A DNA stretch of 64,000 nt from Bacidia rubella (Eukaryota; Ascomycota; Lecanoromycetes; Lecanorales; Ramalinaceae): contig JAVTIF010000007.1 in the NCBI GenBank assembly GCA_032158265.1, positions 1,612,001 through 1,676,000 on the forward strand. The letters run 5' to 3'. Numbering within the stretch: the first letter of the stretch is position 1; each line of letters starts with the position of its first letter. Below, piece by piece: positions 10,187 to 20,450 of this stretch. The notes beneath the pieces were generated by a model. It was not told the origin of the DNA and did not search any database. It saw only the letters and a list, made by a program, of their open reading frames with translations. Both the position numbers and the translations under genes were made by a program.

Positions 10187-10922
10187 TAATAGAATGCAAC
10201 AAAATTAAAGGTTAACCCGCAGTAACTCGCTTTGTAAACCTGGAGATAGCTGAGTCAAGCCTGTGTCAAGTGCCGGTGGCAGTGAGACTTGTAAAGCTCC
10301 TTAGACTAAGACAGAGGAGCTGTGAAGGAGGCAAAAAATCTTGACCATGGTCTCTTCGGCTAGCTTGAGGATTTTGGGACGTCTTCTAAAACCACAAACC
10401 AGTGCTCATGGCTTCTATGTCTCCTTCATGCAGTCATACTTGCATCTAGCCGCTCGGCGGAATGCCCCGTTTAGGTTGCTTCCACTAACCGATAGGGAAG
10501 AGTATCCAGTCAGTACGGTCTTCATTCGACGCTTGTATCTTGCGAGGCCACACGGTCGATCCCCATCTTTGGCCCGGCACGAGTCTCTGGAGAAACCGCA
10601 CCGCTTAGATTGAACTTACGCGGTTGTAGCGGCGAGGGATTCGAGTGCATTCTGCAGTATATTCCCGAGCCCGTGGACTCACAAGCGCATCCACTTCTTA
10701 GTCACATCCATAATAGATAGGACATGGAGCGAGGAAACTCCACAATATGAGCCTTACACAATGTCTCATACTCAAGGCGTCCAGGCATCCAATCGCAATT
10801 GCACCACTCTGGATGCTTTTGCAATATACTTGTGGGCTCTAAACGTGGATACAATTTATCCGGTATCATTGTATCATCCAAGAGCTACAAAATTTCAGCC
10901 GAGCAGTTTAACCAAGATCAGT

Positions 10923-12812
10923 ATGGAGGCAAGCCGTATTCTCTGGGCTGGACTTGCCATGGTCTGTCTGCTACTGCCTTTATGGGGCCTGGCGAAGCTG
11001 CAACCTACGACGAAGATGTATGGAAGACACCAGGAATTAAACACTCGTCAAGAGCCCGCCTACACACGGGACTGGTGTGTCGAGAGAAACCATAACATTG
11101 TACCCCAATGCTGGGACCTACTGAATATCTCAGGCTATTTGCAAGATTGGTGGACCATGAACAGGGATGAGTGTGGTACTGGAACTTACAGGGATGGAGG
11201 CTTTGCATCATGTTTCCAGCAAAAGAATTATGAACTCAACCGTACATGTCACCTTATTGGAGGGACACAATGCGTGCCTCCTGATATTTCCGATAATCAC
11301 ACCATAGAAGATTTCTACGTGCTGTTTAGTATGTATAGCTTGTGGGCATGGTATAATTCCATTTGGGATGCCTCGACAATAGCAACCTTGAGGGCCTCAC
11401 TTCCGGTCGGGCAGATTGTCGAGGCTATTAATCCTGTACTCCCTGGCCAAACGTCTCTTGGCGTCATGTTATCCGCCCTTTCCGCTGGCTTCGCCTTCTT
11501 AGCTGTGCCTGGTGGTGGAGCCGCAGCCAGATTGATTGCAACATCTGTAGGACAAGCTCCTGGGTTGTACAAGGCGTTGCTGCCCAGTGGCTCTTTGCAT
11601 AGCGAGTTGAAGCAAATTCACGGAATCGAAGCGAGCCTTGGCGTTGTATTCGAGCAGTTTCAAACCAACCTCGCCGACGCTCTTTCTATTATTGAGACAG
11701 ACTTTGGCTCTTTCTTCAACTTCACCCTGAACGGAGCCTTTGTCGCCGGTCAACCGTCCTTGAACGCTTCAACAACAACTATGACTCGAACGTTGAAAAC
11801 CTTTGTGGTCTCACAAGCATTACAAGCCAACAACATCATCATCACAGTGGCCAGAAACACAAATGCATACGACATCTCTAACAATATCTTCCAGATTCCT
11901 AAAGACCAGAGCACTTTTATCCCTCCAGCTGGCACAATTTTCGAGCAGTATGCAGGACACGTGAATTGTCCAGGCTCGGAACCACCGGCCAATGGCATTT
12001 GCGACAATTGGTGGATTGACCCTGCCACCAAAGACTCTTACTCGCTTTACAAACTTGACGACATGACAAAGAATTACCACGATTTACTGACTACCATGTT
12101 CGCCCAAGGATGGACAACTCCAGAGGAACTCTTCATTGGGTCGCAGCGATGTTTAGATTCTTGGTCTTATCATTTTCTCAAACCCAATGGTAGTAGAAAT
12201 TTGGTCAGTAATGGGCTTGTACCGAGCTACCCTCGGGGCATCAACATGTTTCCACGTATTAATGTTTCAAACACGATAGAGACAACATGTTTCTCCAATC
12301 TTCGTGTCTGTGCCTAGAACCTAACGAACTATTTCTCCCGGAAAGACATTCTAGCAGGTCACGAATTCGTGCGGGCCTCTGGGTGCGCATTTGCCTGGCC
12401 TAATTTGTGTATTCATGGTGCAGCATTCAAGTTTCCGGCGAGTGTTGAAAGCTATCCTCCCCGGGGAGGGTTTGCTCAGATTACCTCTACCCGTGGAGGT
12501 GTGCAAACATCATCGTTTCTGGATGATAGCTCTGGAAGAATTGCGGATTCTTACACTGGCTTTTATGAGATTCTTGCATATAATGCGCTTTACGACACTC
12601 GGAACGTACCGGAAGAGACCCTTGCAAATCAAGCCACTCAGTCGGGCTCAGACCAGTGCAAGGAGTATCCAGATTCTGATAATAGACCAGGATGGGGAGG
12701 AGCTGGTTATCACAGAGATACTCTTGGTGACTTCTGCGATTACTATCCTGCCAGCTACTTGGGGCCAGGCTTACACGATTATACGAGTTTTTGCAAGCAG
12801 TATCGGACATAG
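10923..12812 (+). CDS. uncharacterised Cys-rich secreted or membrane protein
   Basis: From the ATG at 10923 the first residues (MEASRILWAGLAMVCLLLPL) form a signal peptide or anchor. The frame is open further upstream to 10761, but that part looks like leader. The mature part has many cysteines, several N-glycosylation sites, a SLWAWYNSIWDAS motif, a hydrophobic Ala/Gly-rich segment around residues 180-205 and a second half with NGICDNWWIDP and CKEYPDSDNRPGW. One in-frame TAG (12315-12317) interrupts the frame. A 51-nt intron at 12304-12354 (donor GTGTCT, branch CTAAC at 12321, acceptor TAG) removes it and keeps frame; ending at the CAG three bases later also works. The joined product is about 612 residues. 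It resembles hypothetical proteins of related fungi, but I cannot assign a function. Confidence 0.6.
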
Positions 12813-14679
12813 AATGCCTCTTACTGTAGGTGCCATCGATGAACCTGATTACTCTCAATGCAATCCAAGATCGAGCTTACGAAGCTTTTGTTGCTTTGTC
12901 ATTCTTCAGCGATAGATCATAGTTTATTATTTAGTACTATGAATATTCATCTATCATGAATGCTATATGTTTGACGTGCCTGTTCGAGATAAGAATTAAT
13001 ATTGCAGATATCACTGATCATCATATCCATGCTCCTTATCTATTCTCGAACATTTCCAAGGAAACCACAATGGATCCACCAAACATCTTCAGCGTAAGGA
13101 ACATGAAAAGTCCTCCATATGACGTTCATGATATCTTTCTCCACCACATCCATGATCATCTAGACGCCTTCTTTGAACGAGGTTTTCTGCATGATCTCAC
13201 TGAATCTATCTCACAAATCAACCCTACCATATCATTGCTTACCCACATCTAAAGCAGTGGCCCAAGCGCATCCTCCAACAAAATCTCACATCACTACCAT
13301 GGTATCTCAACTAAACCGATCTAAAAATAGACCTACAATCGCAGAAGCTCCCAAAGGCTCTGCTCAGCCAGTATGTCCTCGACGTCTGCAACTGGCCCAA
13401 ATCTTGCAACAACGCGCCAGCAGTACGTCGCTTCCTGACGAGCCTTACCGAGCAGGTCACGGAGAGCGTGGCAACACAGTGGGACCGTGGTGTCGCAAGT
13501 GTTATGAGACTGCGTGCAAGTCTTGGAGGTTTTGTGCAGAGGTCAGCCCCAGCTACGATGATCGTGAAAGCTTTCACGTCTTGAAACGCCCGTACGAACC
13601 TTTTACTTTTGTACCGTAGATTAGATTGAATGGTGTAAGGGAGTCTAGAAGGTGCTAAGGGAACCGTATCAGACCTAGACAGCAGCGATTATTTGTTTGT
13701 TGTGAGCTCTAAATTACCTAATTTTCAAATTCAAGAGGGAGAGTGTAGACGGGGTCAGTGCTGGGCCCTCTGGCTGTACGATTTCCGTCGCGTAAGGCCT
13801 GGAATGGGAATTAAAACTCAATGTGTGAGAAAACAGTAAGGGTTGAAATGACAAAAACCTTCAATTACAACATGCAAGTTGTTTGGACGATGGAACAAAG
13901 AGTACCATTCTTGATGGCCATGCGATACATCGTTGGCAAAGCCCCAGCAAACACTACCTACTACGCTTTCACTTTGAAGATCACTATCTGTAGTCCACTC
14001 AATACATCAAATGGTGTGATTACCTCGGAGAGAAGCCTTCTACATTAGCTCTTAGCTCGCTAGGAGTCTCCTAAATGGCCCCATTCTTCTCAACAGAACC
14101 ATGATTTCTTTTCTCTGTTTCACAGATGTCGTCACATAAAAACCTTCAGTGCCCTCGAGGGGTAAAGAACAAGATTTGTGAGCTGCATGTGGCGCGTGTG
14201 ATACTGGTACTTAGAATTAGAGACTTGTTTGCAAGTTGACCTCGATGATATCATCAGCGTCAACCATCTCACTCATTGCTTCTTTTGCGTTTACCCTCCA
14301 ATATCGTTGTTGAACATATATGAAGCATATACAGCAGGTGTTTATTGGTACACGAACAGCGTCTGTCGGAGGACTGCAACTGACCCAGTGACGGTGGGAA
14401 TCGAGAAGTCAAGATTGGTCTTCTGAGGCAGATGTGTGGTGCATCTGATGGCTGAATGTTTCAATAGCCGACTCTGGAGCATGCTATGGAAGAGATGGTC
14501 AGCTACAGGCGGAGTAGTCGTCTCTGATGAGGATTGTAATGCTGAACTTATTACAAGTTTTTCCTTTTTAGATGTCACAGACCCTGCGCATCGATTAAAA
14601 CTATGATATTAGTCCATGTGGTCTGCCCATTGGTCTGATCGACAGGCTTGTACGCTAAAATCTGGACCAAAAAAATTCC
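12813..14679. other. long gene-poor stretch
   Basis: Nearly 1.9 kb between the secreted hypothetical and the HET gene. The only coding-like piece is the doubtful small gene at 13299-13584. The rest is AT-richer and holds short open frames without recognisable content. Confidence 0.4.
13299..13584 (+). CDS. doubtful small gene or gene remnant
   Basis: A possible model has an ATG-only exon (13299-13301), a 43-nt intron (GTATCT...CAG, with CTAAA inside) and an exon at 13345-13584. The product would be 80 residues, including NWPKSCNNAPAVRRFLTSL and an Arg-rich amphipathic helix. Upstream, another frame from 13070 (MDPPNIFSVRNMKSPPYD) is open for 60 codons and may be an earlier exon or part of the same decayed gene. 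I recognise neither piece. Confidence 0.22.
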
Positions 14680-15897
14680 TTAGCGTGTTGCCTCATGTTT
14701 TGCAAGAAGCGATACCAGTCGATGACGTTTATCTTTAGTACAACGAATATCTCTGAAGTAAAACGAGAGCGTTCTATCTCGCTTCGTCGGAGAGTCAAAC
14801 AAAGAGTGTTGCTGATCATATTCGTATTGAAAATGGTCGACACCTGTCCTCATCGCCATCCACGTGTAATTTGGATTCTCCAGATCAGCGTTTTGATGCA
14901 CGATCTTAAATTTGAGCACCAGAGAGCCCTCAGAAGTCCCGCACGCCAGGAGCGAATCAAAATCCTTGACTTGACGGTCTTGATAGCCTAAGCCATCTTT
15001 GTGTTCATATTTGATGGTAAGTTTCATTTTCAGCCCTAGGTTGGTGGCTTTGAATGGCGGTCGAATCCATAACCGATCGCTGTTCGTAGAAATGATATTG
15101 CCGGAATCAGCAAAGTCTCGAGGAGAATGAGCCAGAAGGCCACTGCTCCAGAGTGTACTGTTTCTCCAAGCAAAGATAGATTCATCATGCGATTGCTCAA
15201 TGATCTGATGTTGCAGCCTTAGAAATGCTTTTCGCTCGCCTTCCCCATATAGAAGTGGCATATTGACGTCAAATAGTCCTATCATGCAGTAGGCAATGTC
15301 CTCCTCCCTTGTTGTCTGCCTTCTGGACATCCACGACATTTTTTGGGCAATGCTTGCTGTTTGATATCCTCCAAACAGCTGGAGAGTTATTCCTGTCGCT
15401 GAAAACAGTTCGTCGCCGAGATCGCGCATATCACCGATAAATTGCCAGTTTCGGTCGTAGAACTTGACTGATCGAGGAGCTAGCAATTCTTGCAGAGTCC
15501 ATCCTCTGGTATGCCATCTGCTGTCCTGAAACGATTTAGTTTCTTGCACCACGTTTTCACCGGCATTGGACACGTCAGCTAGGAAAGCATAGCACACTTC
15601 TGCAGCTTGATACCACCGGAACATTGAGTTAATCGCTTCAGAAAGCTCAGCACTGCTATCGCTGTTAATACAGCAAGTGTCAATCCAGATGTACTCCCAT
15701 CTATCGCTTTCGGCCACTTTACAGGCATCTCGCACTTTCCGAAATCCCTCAGAGTCGAGAGGCTCTATCTGGTCACCCGTCATGTTACGATATACCAGCT
15801 CCTCCATGCCCCAAGTGTGAGAGAGAATCGCATACTTTGGCGTGTTTCGACCGATGAAGTCATGAAGTTTGAGGGTGGACGTATGAACGAGACGCAT
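14680..15897 (-). CDS. HET-domain protein (heterokaryon incompatibility family)
   Basis: The chosen ATG at 15897 gives MRLVHTSTLKLHDFIG, the usual start of HET proteins; the open frame above it lacks an ATG. The product has 405 residues. All three HET blocks are visible: YAILSHTWGMEELVYRNM near the start, WEYIWIDTCCINSDSSAELS with SMFRWYQAAEVCYAFLADV, and RWHTRGWTLQELLAPRSVKF. IAQKMSWMSRRQTTREEDIAY and MIGLFDVNMPLLYGEGERKA follow, typical of the HET-E/HET-D-like group, but no NACHT or WD40 part is attached. These proteins trigger cell death after fusion of unlike hyphae, and fungal genomes carry many copies; whether this one is active is unknown. It is divergent from the PRP2-like gene. Confidence 0.9.
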   Translation of the reverse strand: MRLVHTSTLKLHDFIGRNTPKYAILSHTWGMEELVYRNMTGDQIEPLDSEGFRKVRDACKVAESDRWEYIWIDTCCINSDSSAELSEAINSMFRWYQAAEVCYAFLADVSNAGENVVQETKSFQDSRWHTRGWTLQELLAPRSVKFYDRNWQFIGDMRDLGDELFSATGITLQLFGGYQTASIAQKMSWMSRRQTTREEDIAYCMIGLFDVNMPLLYGEGERKAFLRLQHQIIEQSHDESIFAWRNSTLWSSGLLAHSPRDFADSGNIISTNSDRLWIRPPFKATNLGLKMKLTIKYEHKDGLGYQDRQVKDFDSLLACGTSEGSLVLKFKIVHQNADLENPNYTWMAMRTGVDHFQYEYDQQHSLFDSPTKRDRTLSFYFRDIRCTKDKRHRLVSLLAKHEATR

Positions 15898-16389
15898 GTT
15901 GGCGTTTGAAGCAATGCGGAAGCATTTAGCAGACGAATGATACTTGAGCAAAACCTTGCCTAGACACAATTCAACCACAAATGTAGCATTTCGTGGCAAA
16001 ATGGAGATGCATCTACTCAGAATGAGGCGCAGCTTGTTGCTGAAATCGACTAAGGAGTCATGGTACCCCTTTCGACTGACACGTGTATTGTAAAACTCGC
16101 AGTCGTAGCCTTGCGTAGGGTAGCATTCTTAGCCTTGGGAAAGCTCTGACAGATCTCATTTGTGTCTAGTCTGAACACGGGCGACATATAGGTAAGAAGC
16201 CCGAATGTTTCCCAAGGGTAGTCACGAAACAAGCTGTCGATTCGTGAGCCAATAAAGCAAGAGAGAGGTAGAAGGAATTGATTGAACGTGATTAATAATT
16301 ACTAACGCGACAGTGTCCTGTCAGTAAGACCCCTCGCTCCTGACCAACATTCGATCATTACAGACGTCTGAGACTCAATAGAGCATAGG
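15898..16389. other. divergent intergenic region, HET / PRP2-like
   Basis: Just under 500 bases separate the two start codons. The minus-strand open frames here lack an ATG and look non-coding. Confidence 0.4.
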
Positions 16390-19374
16390 ATGGCGTCTAC
16401 AATAGACTCAAGAAGCTCATCCCATTTAAATAGAGACGACAGAGGTTCCAGCAAAAAGCATGCCAACAGGAAAATCCGTCGAAGAGAGGAGGACTTCGAC
16501 GAAAGGTGGGGTGACGAAGAATTCGTGGAGGAGGAAGCCTTTGAAGAATCGCCCAGTAAACGTGTACGCCTCAATAATGGCTCTGCCTCACCAAGAAGCC
16601 CCGAGCCGGAGCTCGATGAAGAGACAAGGAGACGGATGGAGGAGGAGAAAGACATAGCAGAACGAGACGAGTTCGCTCGCAGATTGAACTTGAAGGATGC
16701 GGAGAGAAGCAAGAAGATCGTGGAGGACAGGTCCGGGAAGAAGAATGAGAAGGACGCGGAAAGAAGACGTGCTATGGCTGAAGATGCGGCGAATAAAGAG
16801 GCTGCTATGGAGGCTCTAAGGATCCGGTCGAGGCAGGAATATCTTGGGAAACGAGAGACGGAGAAGTTAGCGCTGCTTCGAAAGCAGGTTAATGAGGAAT
16901 CAGAAGAGCTTCGAATGAACCCAGATCTGAGCAAGGCTGAGAAAGCCGAGTTTGCGAAGAATCAGGAGCTCCTACGACTCGCGGAGGAAAGACAACGCAT
17001 TGATGACTATAGGGACGGGTACATGCTACCAGAGGATTACATTACGGAGAAGGGAAAGATAGATAGAAAGAAGAAAGAGGACGCACTATACAAGCGATAC
17101 GTCGATCGCGATGAGCATGGCCAGGAGCGTTTCGTTACCGAGCAAGAAGAGTGGGAGCAAGAGCAGACGGCAAAAGCAAAGGCACAGATCGCGTCAAAGG
17201 AGCGAGTGGACGAGGGCAACTATGAATACGTCTTCGATGAGGCACAAAAGATCAACTTTGTCATGGACACGAGGCTGGATAGCGACGCAAAGCCCTTGAC
17301 GAAGGAGCAGAAACAGTTTCAGGATCAAGTGAAAGTTGCTGAGGGAAAGGCAGCTAAAATCGAAGATACGAGGAAGAGCCTCCCTATATATCAATTTCGG
17401 GATGATCTGCTACAAGCGATCAATGACTACCAAGTCTTGATCATTGTTGGGGAGACTGGGAGTGGGAAAACCACGCAAATCCCACAGTATCTCCATGAAG
17501 CTGGCTACACGAAAAACGGGATGAAAGTGGGCTGTACACAACCTCGGCGAGTCGCAGCCATGAGCGTTGCCGCCCGCGTAGCAGAAGAAATGGGCAAGAA
17601 AATTGGCAATGAAGTTGGCTATTCCATTCGCTTCGAAGACAACACATCGGACAAGACCATCCTCAAATACATGACCGACGGCATGCTGCTCCGCGAATTC
17701 CTCACCGAACCCGACCTAGGCATGTATTCCGCCCTCATGATAGACGAAGCTCACGAGCGCACCCTGCATACCGACATCCTCTTCGGCCTGGTGAAAGATA
17801 TCGCCCGCTTCCGTCCTGAGCTCAAACTCTTGATCTCCTCCGCCACAATGGACGCCCAAAAGTTTGCCTCCTATTTTGATGACGCACCCATCTTCAATAT
17901 CCCTGGTCGCCGCTATCCCGTCGATATCCACTACACCCCACAACCAGAAGCAAACTACCTCGCCGCAGCCGTAACCACCGTGTTCCAAATCCACATCACC
18001 CAGGGCCGTGGCGACATCTTGGTCTTCCTTACGGGCCAAGAAGAGATCGAAGCAGCCGAACAGAATTTGACCGAGACCTCCCGCAAACTGGGCTCGAAAG
18101 TGCCGGAAATGATAATCTGTCCTATCTACGCCAATCTTCCCTCAGAACTCCAAGCCAAGATCTTCGAGCCCACGCCTCCAAACGCCCGCAAAGTCGTCCT
18201 CGCCACTAATATCGCCGAAACATCCCTTACAATCGACAACATCGTCTACGTGATCGACCCGGGTTTTGTGAAAGAAAACGTCTACAACGCGCGGACGGGG
18301 ATGGAATCCCTAGTCGTAACGCCCTGTTCTCGTGCCTCCGCAAATCAGAGGAGTGGTCGGGCAGGCCGTGTAGCGCCAGGCAAGTGCTTCCGCCTGTACA
18401 CCAAATTCGCCTTCCACAACGAGTTGGACGCCTCCACAACCCCCGAGATCCAGCGCACGAACCTCAACTCCGTAGTTCTCCTCCTTAAATCCCTCGGCAT
18501 AAACGACCTCGTAGGCTTCGACTTCATGGACCCTCCCCCCGCCGAAACCCTGATCCGCGCACTCGAAAACCTGTACGCCCTAGGCGCCCTCAACGACCGC
18601 GGCGAACTCACAAAACTCGGCCGTCAAATGGCAGAATTCCCCACGGACCCCATGCTCGCCCGCGCCATCCTCGCCGCAGACAAAATCGGCTGCGTGGAAG
18701 AAGTCCTCTCCGTAATCTCCATGCTCGGCGAATCCTCCTCCCTCTTCTACCGGCCCAAAGACAAAAAACTCCTCGCCGACTCCGCCCGCAACAGGTTCAC
18801 CGTAAAAGAAGGCGGCGACCACCTGACCCTCCTCAACATCTGGAACCAATGGCTCGACGCCGACTTCTCCTACGTCTGGGCGCGCGAGAACTTCCTGCAG
18901 CAGCGTGCTCTTACTCGTGCGCGGGACGTGCGTGACCAACTCGCTCGTTTGTGCGATAGAGTCGAGGTCACGATCTCCACTGCTGGCGCGAATGATATCA
19001 CGGCGATTGCGAAGGCTATGACGGCGGGTTTCTTCCCGAATGCTGCACGGTTGCAGAAGGGCGGAGATTCGTACCGAACAGTCAAGAACGGATTGAGCGT
19101 CTATATTCATCCTAGCTCTACTGTGATAGAGAACAGAGGCGAGGGAGGCGACAGGGGCGGCTACGGCGGCGGGGCGAGGACGCCGAAATGGTTAGTGTAT
19201 TACGAGTTGGTTCTCACGAGCAAGGAATATATGCGCGGTGTGCTGCCTATCAAGCCAGAGTGGCTGGTTGAAGCAGCGCCGCATTTTCATAAGAAGGGCG
19301 ATCTGGATGAATTGGGCGTCGACAAGAAGATACCCAAAGGAACCGGAGCGGCCGGGGTGAGGAGTAAGATCTAA
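16390..19374 (+). CDS. PRP2: DEAH-box spliceosomal RNA helicase, Prp2/DHX16 type
   Basis: A single exon of 994 residues. The first 300 or so residues are highly charged and partly coiled, with YVFDEAQKINFVMD before the helicase core, a phrase typical of Prp2/Cdc28/DHX16. Core motifs: GETGSGKT (about residue 354), TQPRRVAAMSVAARVAEEMG, DEAH (about 452), SAT (about 484), FLTGQEEIE, TNIAETSLTI and QRSGRAGR. The HA2/winged-helix and OB-fold region follows (YALGALNDRGELTKLGRQMA; PKWLVYYELVLTSKEYMRGV). Prp2 remodels the activated spliceosome just before the first splicing step, with the G-patch partner Spp2. Length fits the family, slightly short at the N-terminus. A Gly-rich insert lies near residue 917. 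Confidence 0.92.
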   Translation: MASTIDSRSSSHLNRDDRGSSKKHANRKIRRREEDFDERWGDEEFVEEEAFEESPSKRVRLNNGSASPRSPEPELDEETRRRMEEEKDIAERDEFARRLNLKDAERSKKIVEDRSGKKNEKDAERRRAMAEDAANKEAAMEALRIRSRQEYLGKRETEKLALLRKQVNEESEELRMNPDLSKAEKAEFAKNQELLRLAEERQRIDDYRDGYMLPEDYITEKGKIDRKKKEDALYKRYVDRDEHGQERFVTEQEEWEQEQTAKAKAQIASKERVDEGNYEYVFDEAQKINFVMDTRLDSDAKPLTKEQKQFQDQVKVAEGKAAKIEDTRKSLPIYQFRDDLLQAINDYQVLIIVGETGSGKTTQIPQYLHEAGYTKNGMKVGCTQPRRVAAMSVAARVAEEMGKKIGNEVGYSIRFEDNTSDKTILKYMTDGMLLREFLTEPDLGMYSALMIDEAHERTLHTDILFGLVKDIARFRPELKLLISSATMDAQKFASYFDDAPIFNIPGRRYPVDIHYTPQPEANYLAAAVTTVFQIHITQGRGDILVFLTGQEEIEAAEQNLTETSRKLGSKVPEMIICPIYANLPSELQAKIFEPTPPNARKVVLATNIAETSLTIDNIVYVIDPGFVKENVYNARTGMESLVVTPCSRASANQRSGRAGRVAPGKCFRLYTKFAFHNELDASTTPEIQRTNLNSVVLLLKSLGINDLVGFDFMDPPPAETLIRALENLYALGALNDRGELTKLGRQMAEFPTDPMLARAILAADKIGCVEEVLSVISMLGESSSLFYRPKDKKLLADSARNRFTVKEGGDHLTLLNIWNQWLDADFSYVWARENFLQQRALTRARDVRDQLARLCDRVEVTISTAGANDITAIAKAMTAGFFPNAARLQKGGDSYRTVKNGLSVYIHPSSTVIENRGEGGDRGGYGGGARTPKWLVYYELVLTSKEYMRGVLPIKPEWLVEAAPHFHKKGDLDELGVDKKIPKGTGAAGVRSKI

Positions 19375-20450
19375 AATAGCAAGCGATTCCTACCAACGAC
19401 AGAACATGTTCATATGTACTCAAGATATATCCCTTCTTACCCATCTCGCTCGCTCGCACATTTTATACCACAAAATCCCCCGCAATAGTATCCCCTACAC
19501 CCTACTTCCCCGACTCTATCCCCAACCAACCATCCGTCCCTCATACTAGCCACGGAACTCCATCTCGCAACATCCATGCGGACCCTACCGGTCCATGCAA
19601 ACCCCGCGAGGCTTTTTTTCCAAACACGAAATATGTCATCTCCCTATTCTCCATGATACAAACGCCCTATCCTATCCAATCTACTGATCCTGTCCGTCTC
19701 CGCCCATTCCCTCAGCTCCCCCCTTCTATCCCCTGATCCCCCATTCTTTCCCCATCCCAGTTTCCCTTTCTTTCCCCACCCCTTGCGACTACCCATCAAT
19801 TCAACCCGCGGAAAAGATTTTATCTTAACTATTTTTCCGTCTATCGTATTCGTTTCATTGACCGGTCCCATTCCCCCATGCCCTGAAAGCCGCACCCAAC
19901 CCCTCTCCCCCTTCCCATACGCAAATAGAGGAGGATATGGGGAGGGGATATACAAAGTTGCTGAATTCGGGATTGACTACGCACCCAGGTGGGGGTTCTT
20001 GGTTGCTTTGCTTGGATGGGTAGGGGGGTTTTGGGTGGTGCGGGGAGAGGGTTGGAGATGGGAGATGGGGGTGACTTTTTGGTGGAGTGGGGGAAGGAGG
20101 TGCAACAATCATCGTGCGATGGATGGAGGGATAGAGAGGAGAGGAGGTTTACGGGGCGATAGGTAGAAAAGAAGGAAGGGAAGGGAAGGGGAGGAAAAGG
20201 GAGCAAAAGAAAGCATACGGGAGTGACAGAAAAGGCAGGAAAGGGGAGGGTATGTGATACCTCAAGAGTGGTTATTTCATCTATAACGCCTACGCTGTCT
20301 CTAGTATATGCCCTACACATCCGTATCATGGTATCCCACAGCATTTCCATCGCTCCACCCCATCGTACTCGTCAACACAATTACCCACATACGCATCGAA
20401 CACATCCAATCCGTATCACAAAATGCTCACCTCCCTAAGAACGGAAACCG
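19375..20450. other. convergent intergenic region, C-rich low complexity
   Basis: About 1.1 kb between two 3' ends. It has long pyrimidine-rich then purine-rich blocks (19480-20230). Open frames here are low complexity and unlike known proteins. Confidence 0.45.

Larger units (their letters stand above)
9633..10922. other. gene-poor region with inverted-repeat structures
   Basis: Nearly 1.3 kb without a convincing gene. It holds the short inverted-repeat element and the hairpin cluster listed separately. An open frame joined to the next gene begins at 10761, but the first plausible start there is 10923. Confidence 0.45.

Noticed and set aside
10620..10660. tRNA B-box-like word near 10639
   Set aside because: GATTCGAGT is present but no A box or cloverleaf could be built around it.
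12391..12915. 174-codon frame overlapping the end of the secreted hypothetical
   Set aside because: The competing frame continues the Cys-rich protein in phase and looks far more protein-like.
16050..16232. Minus-strand frame upstream of the HET gene
   Set aside because: Starts on TTG, is not in a position to add a known HET N-terminal part, and has no recognisable content.
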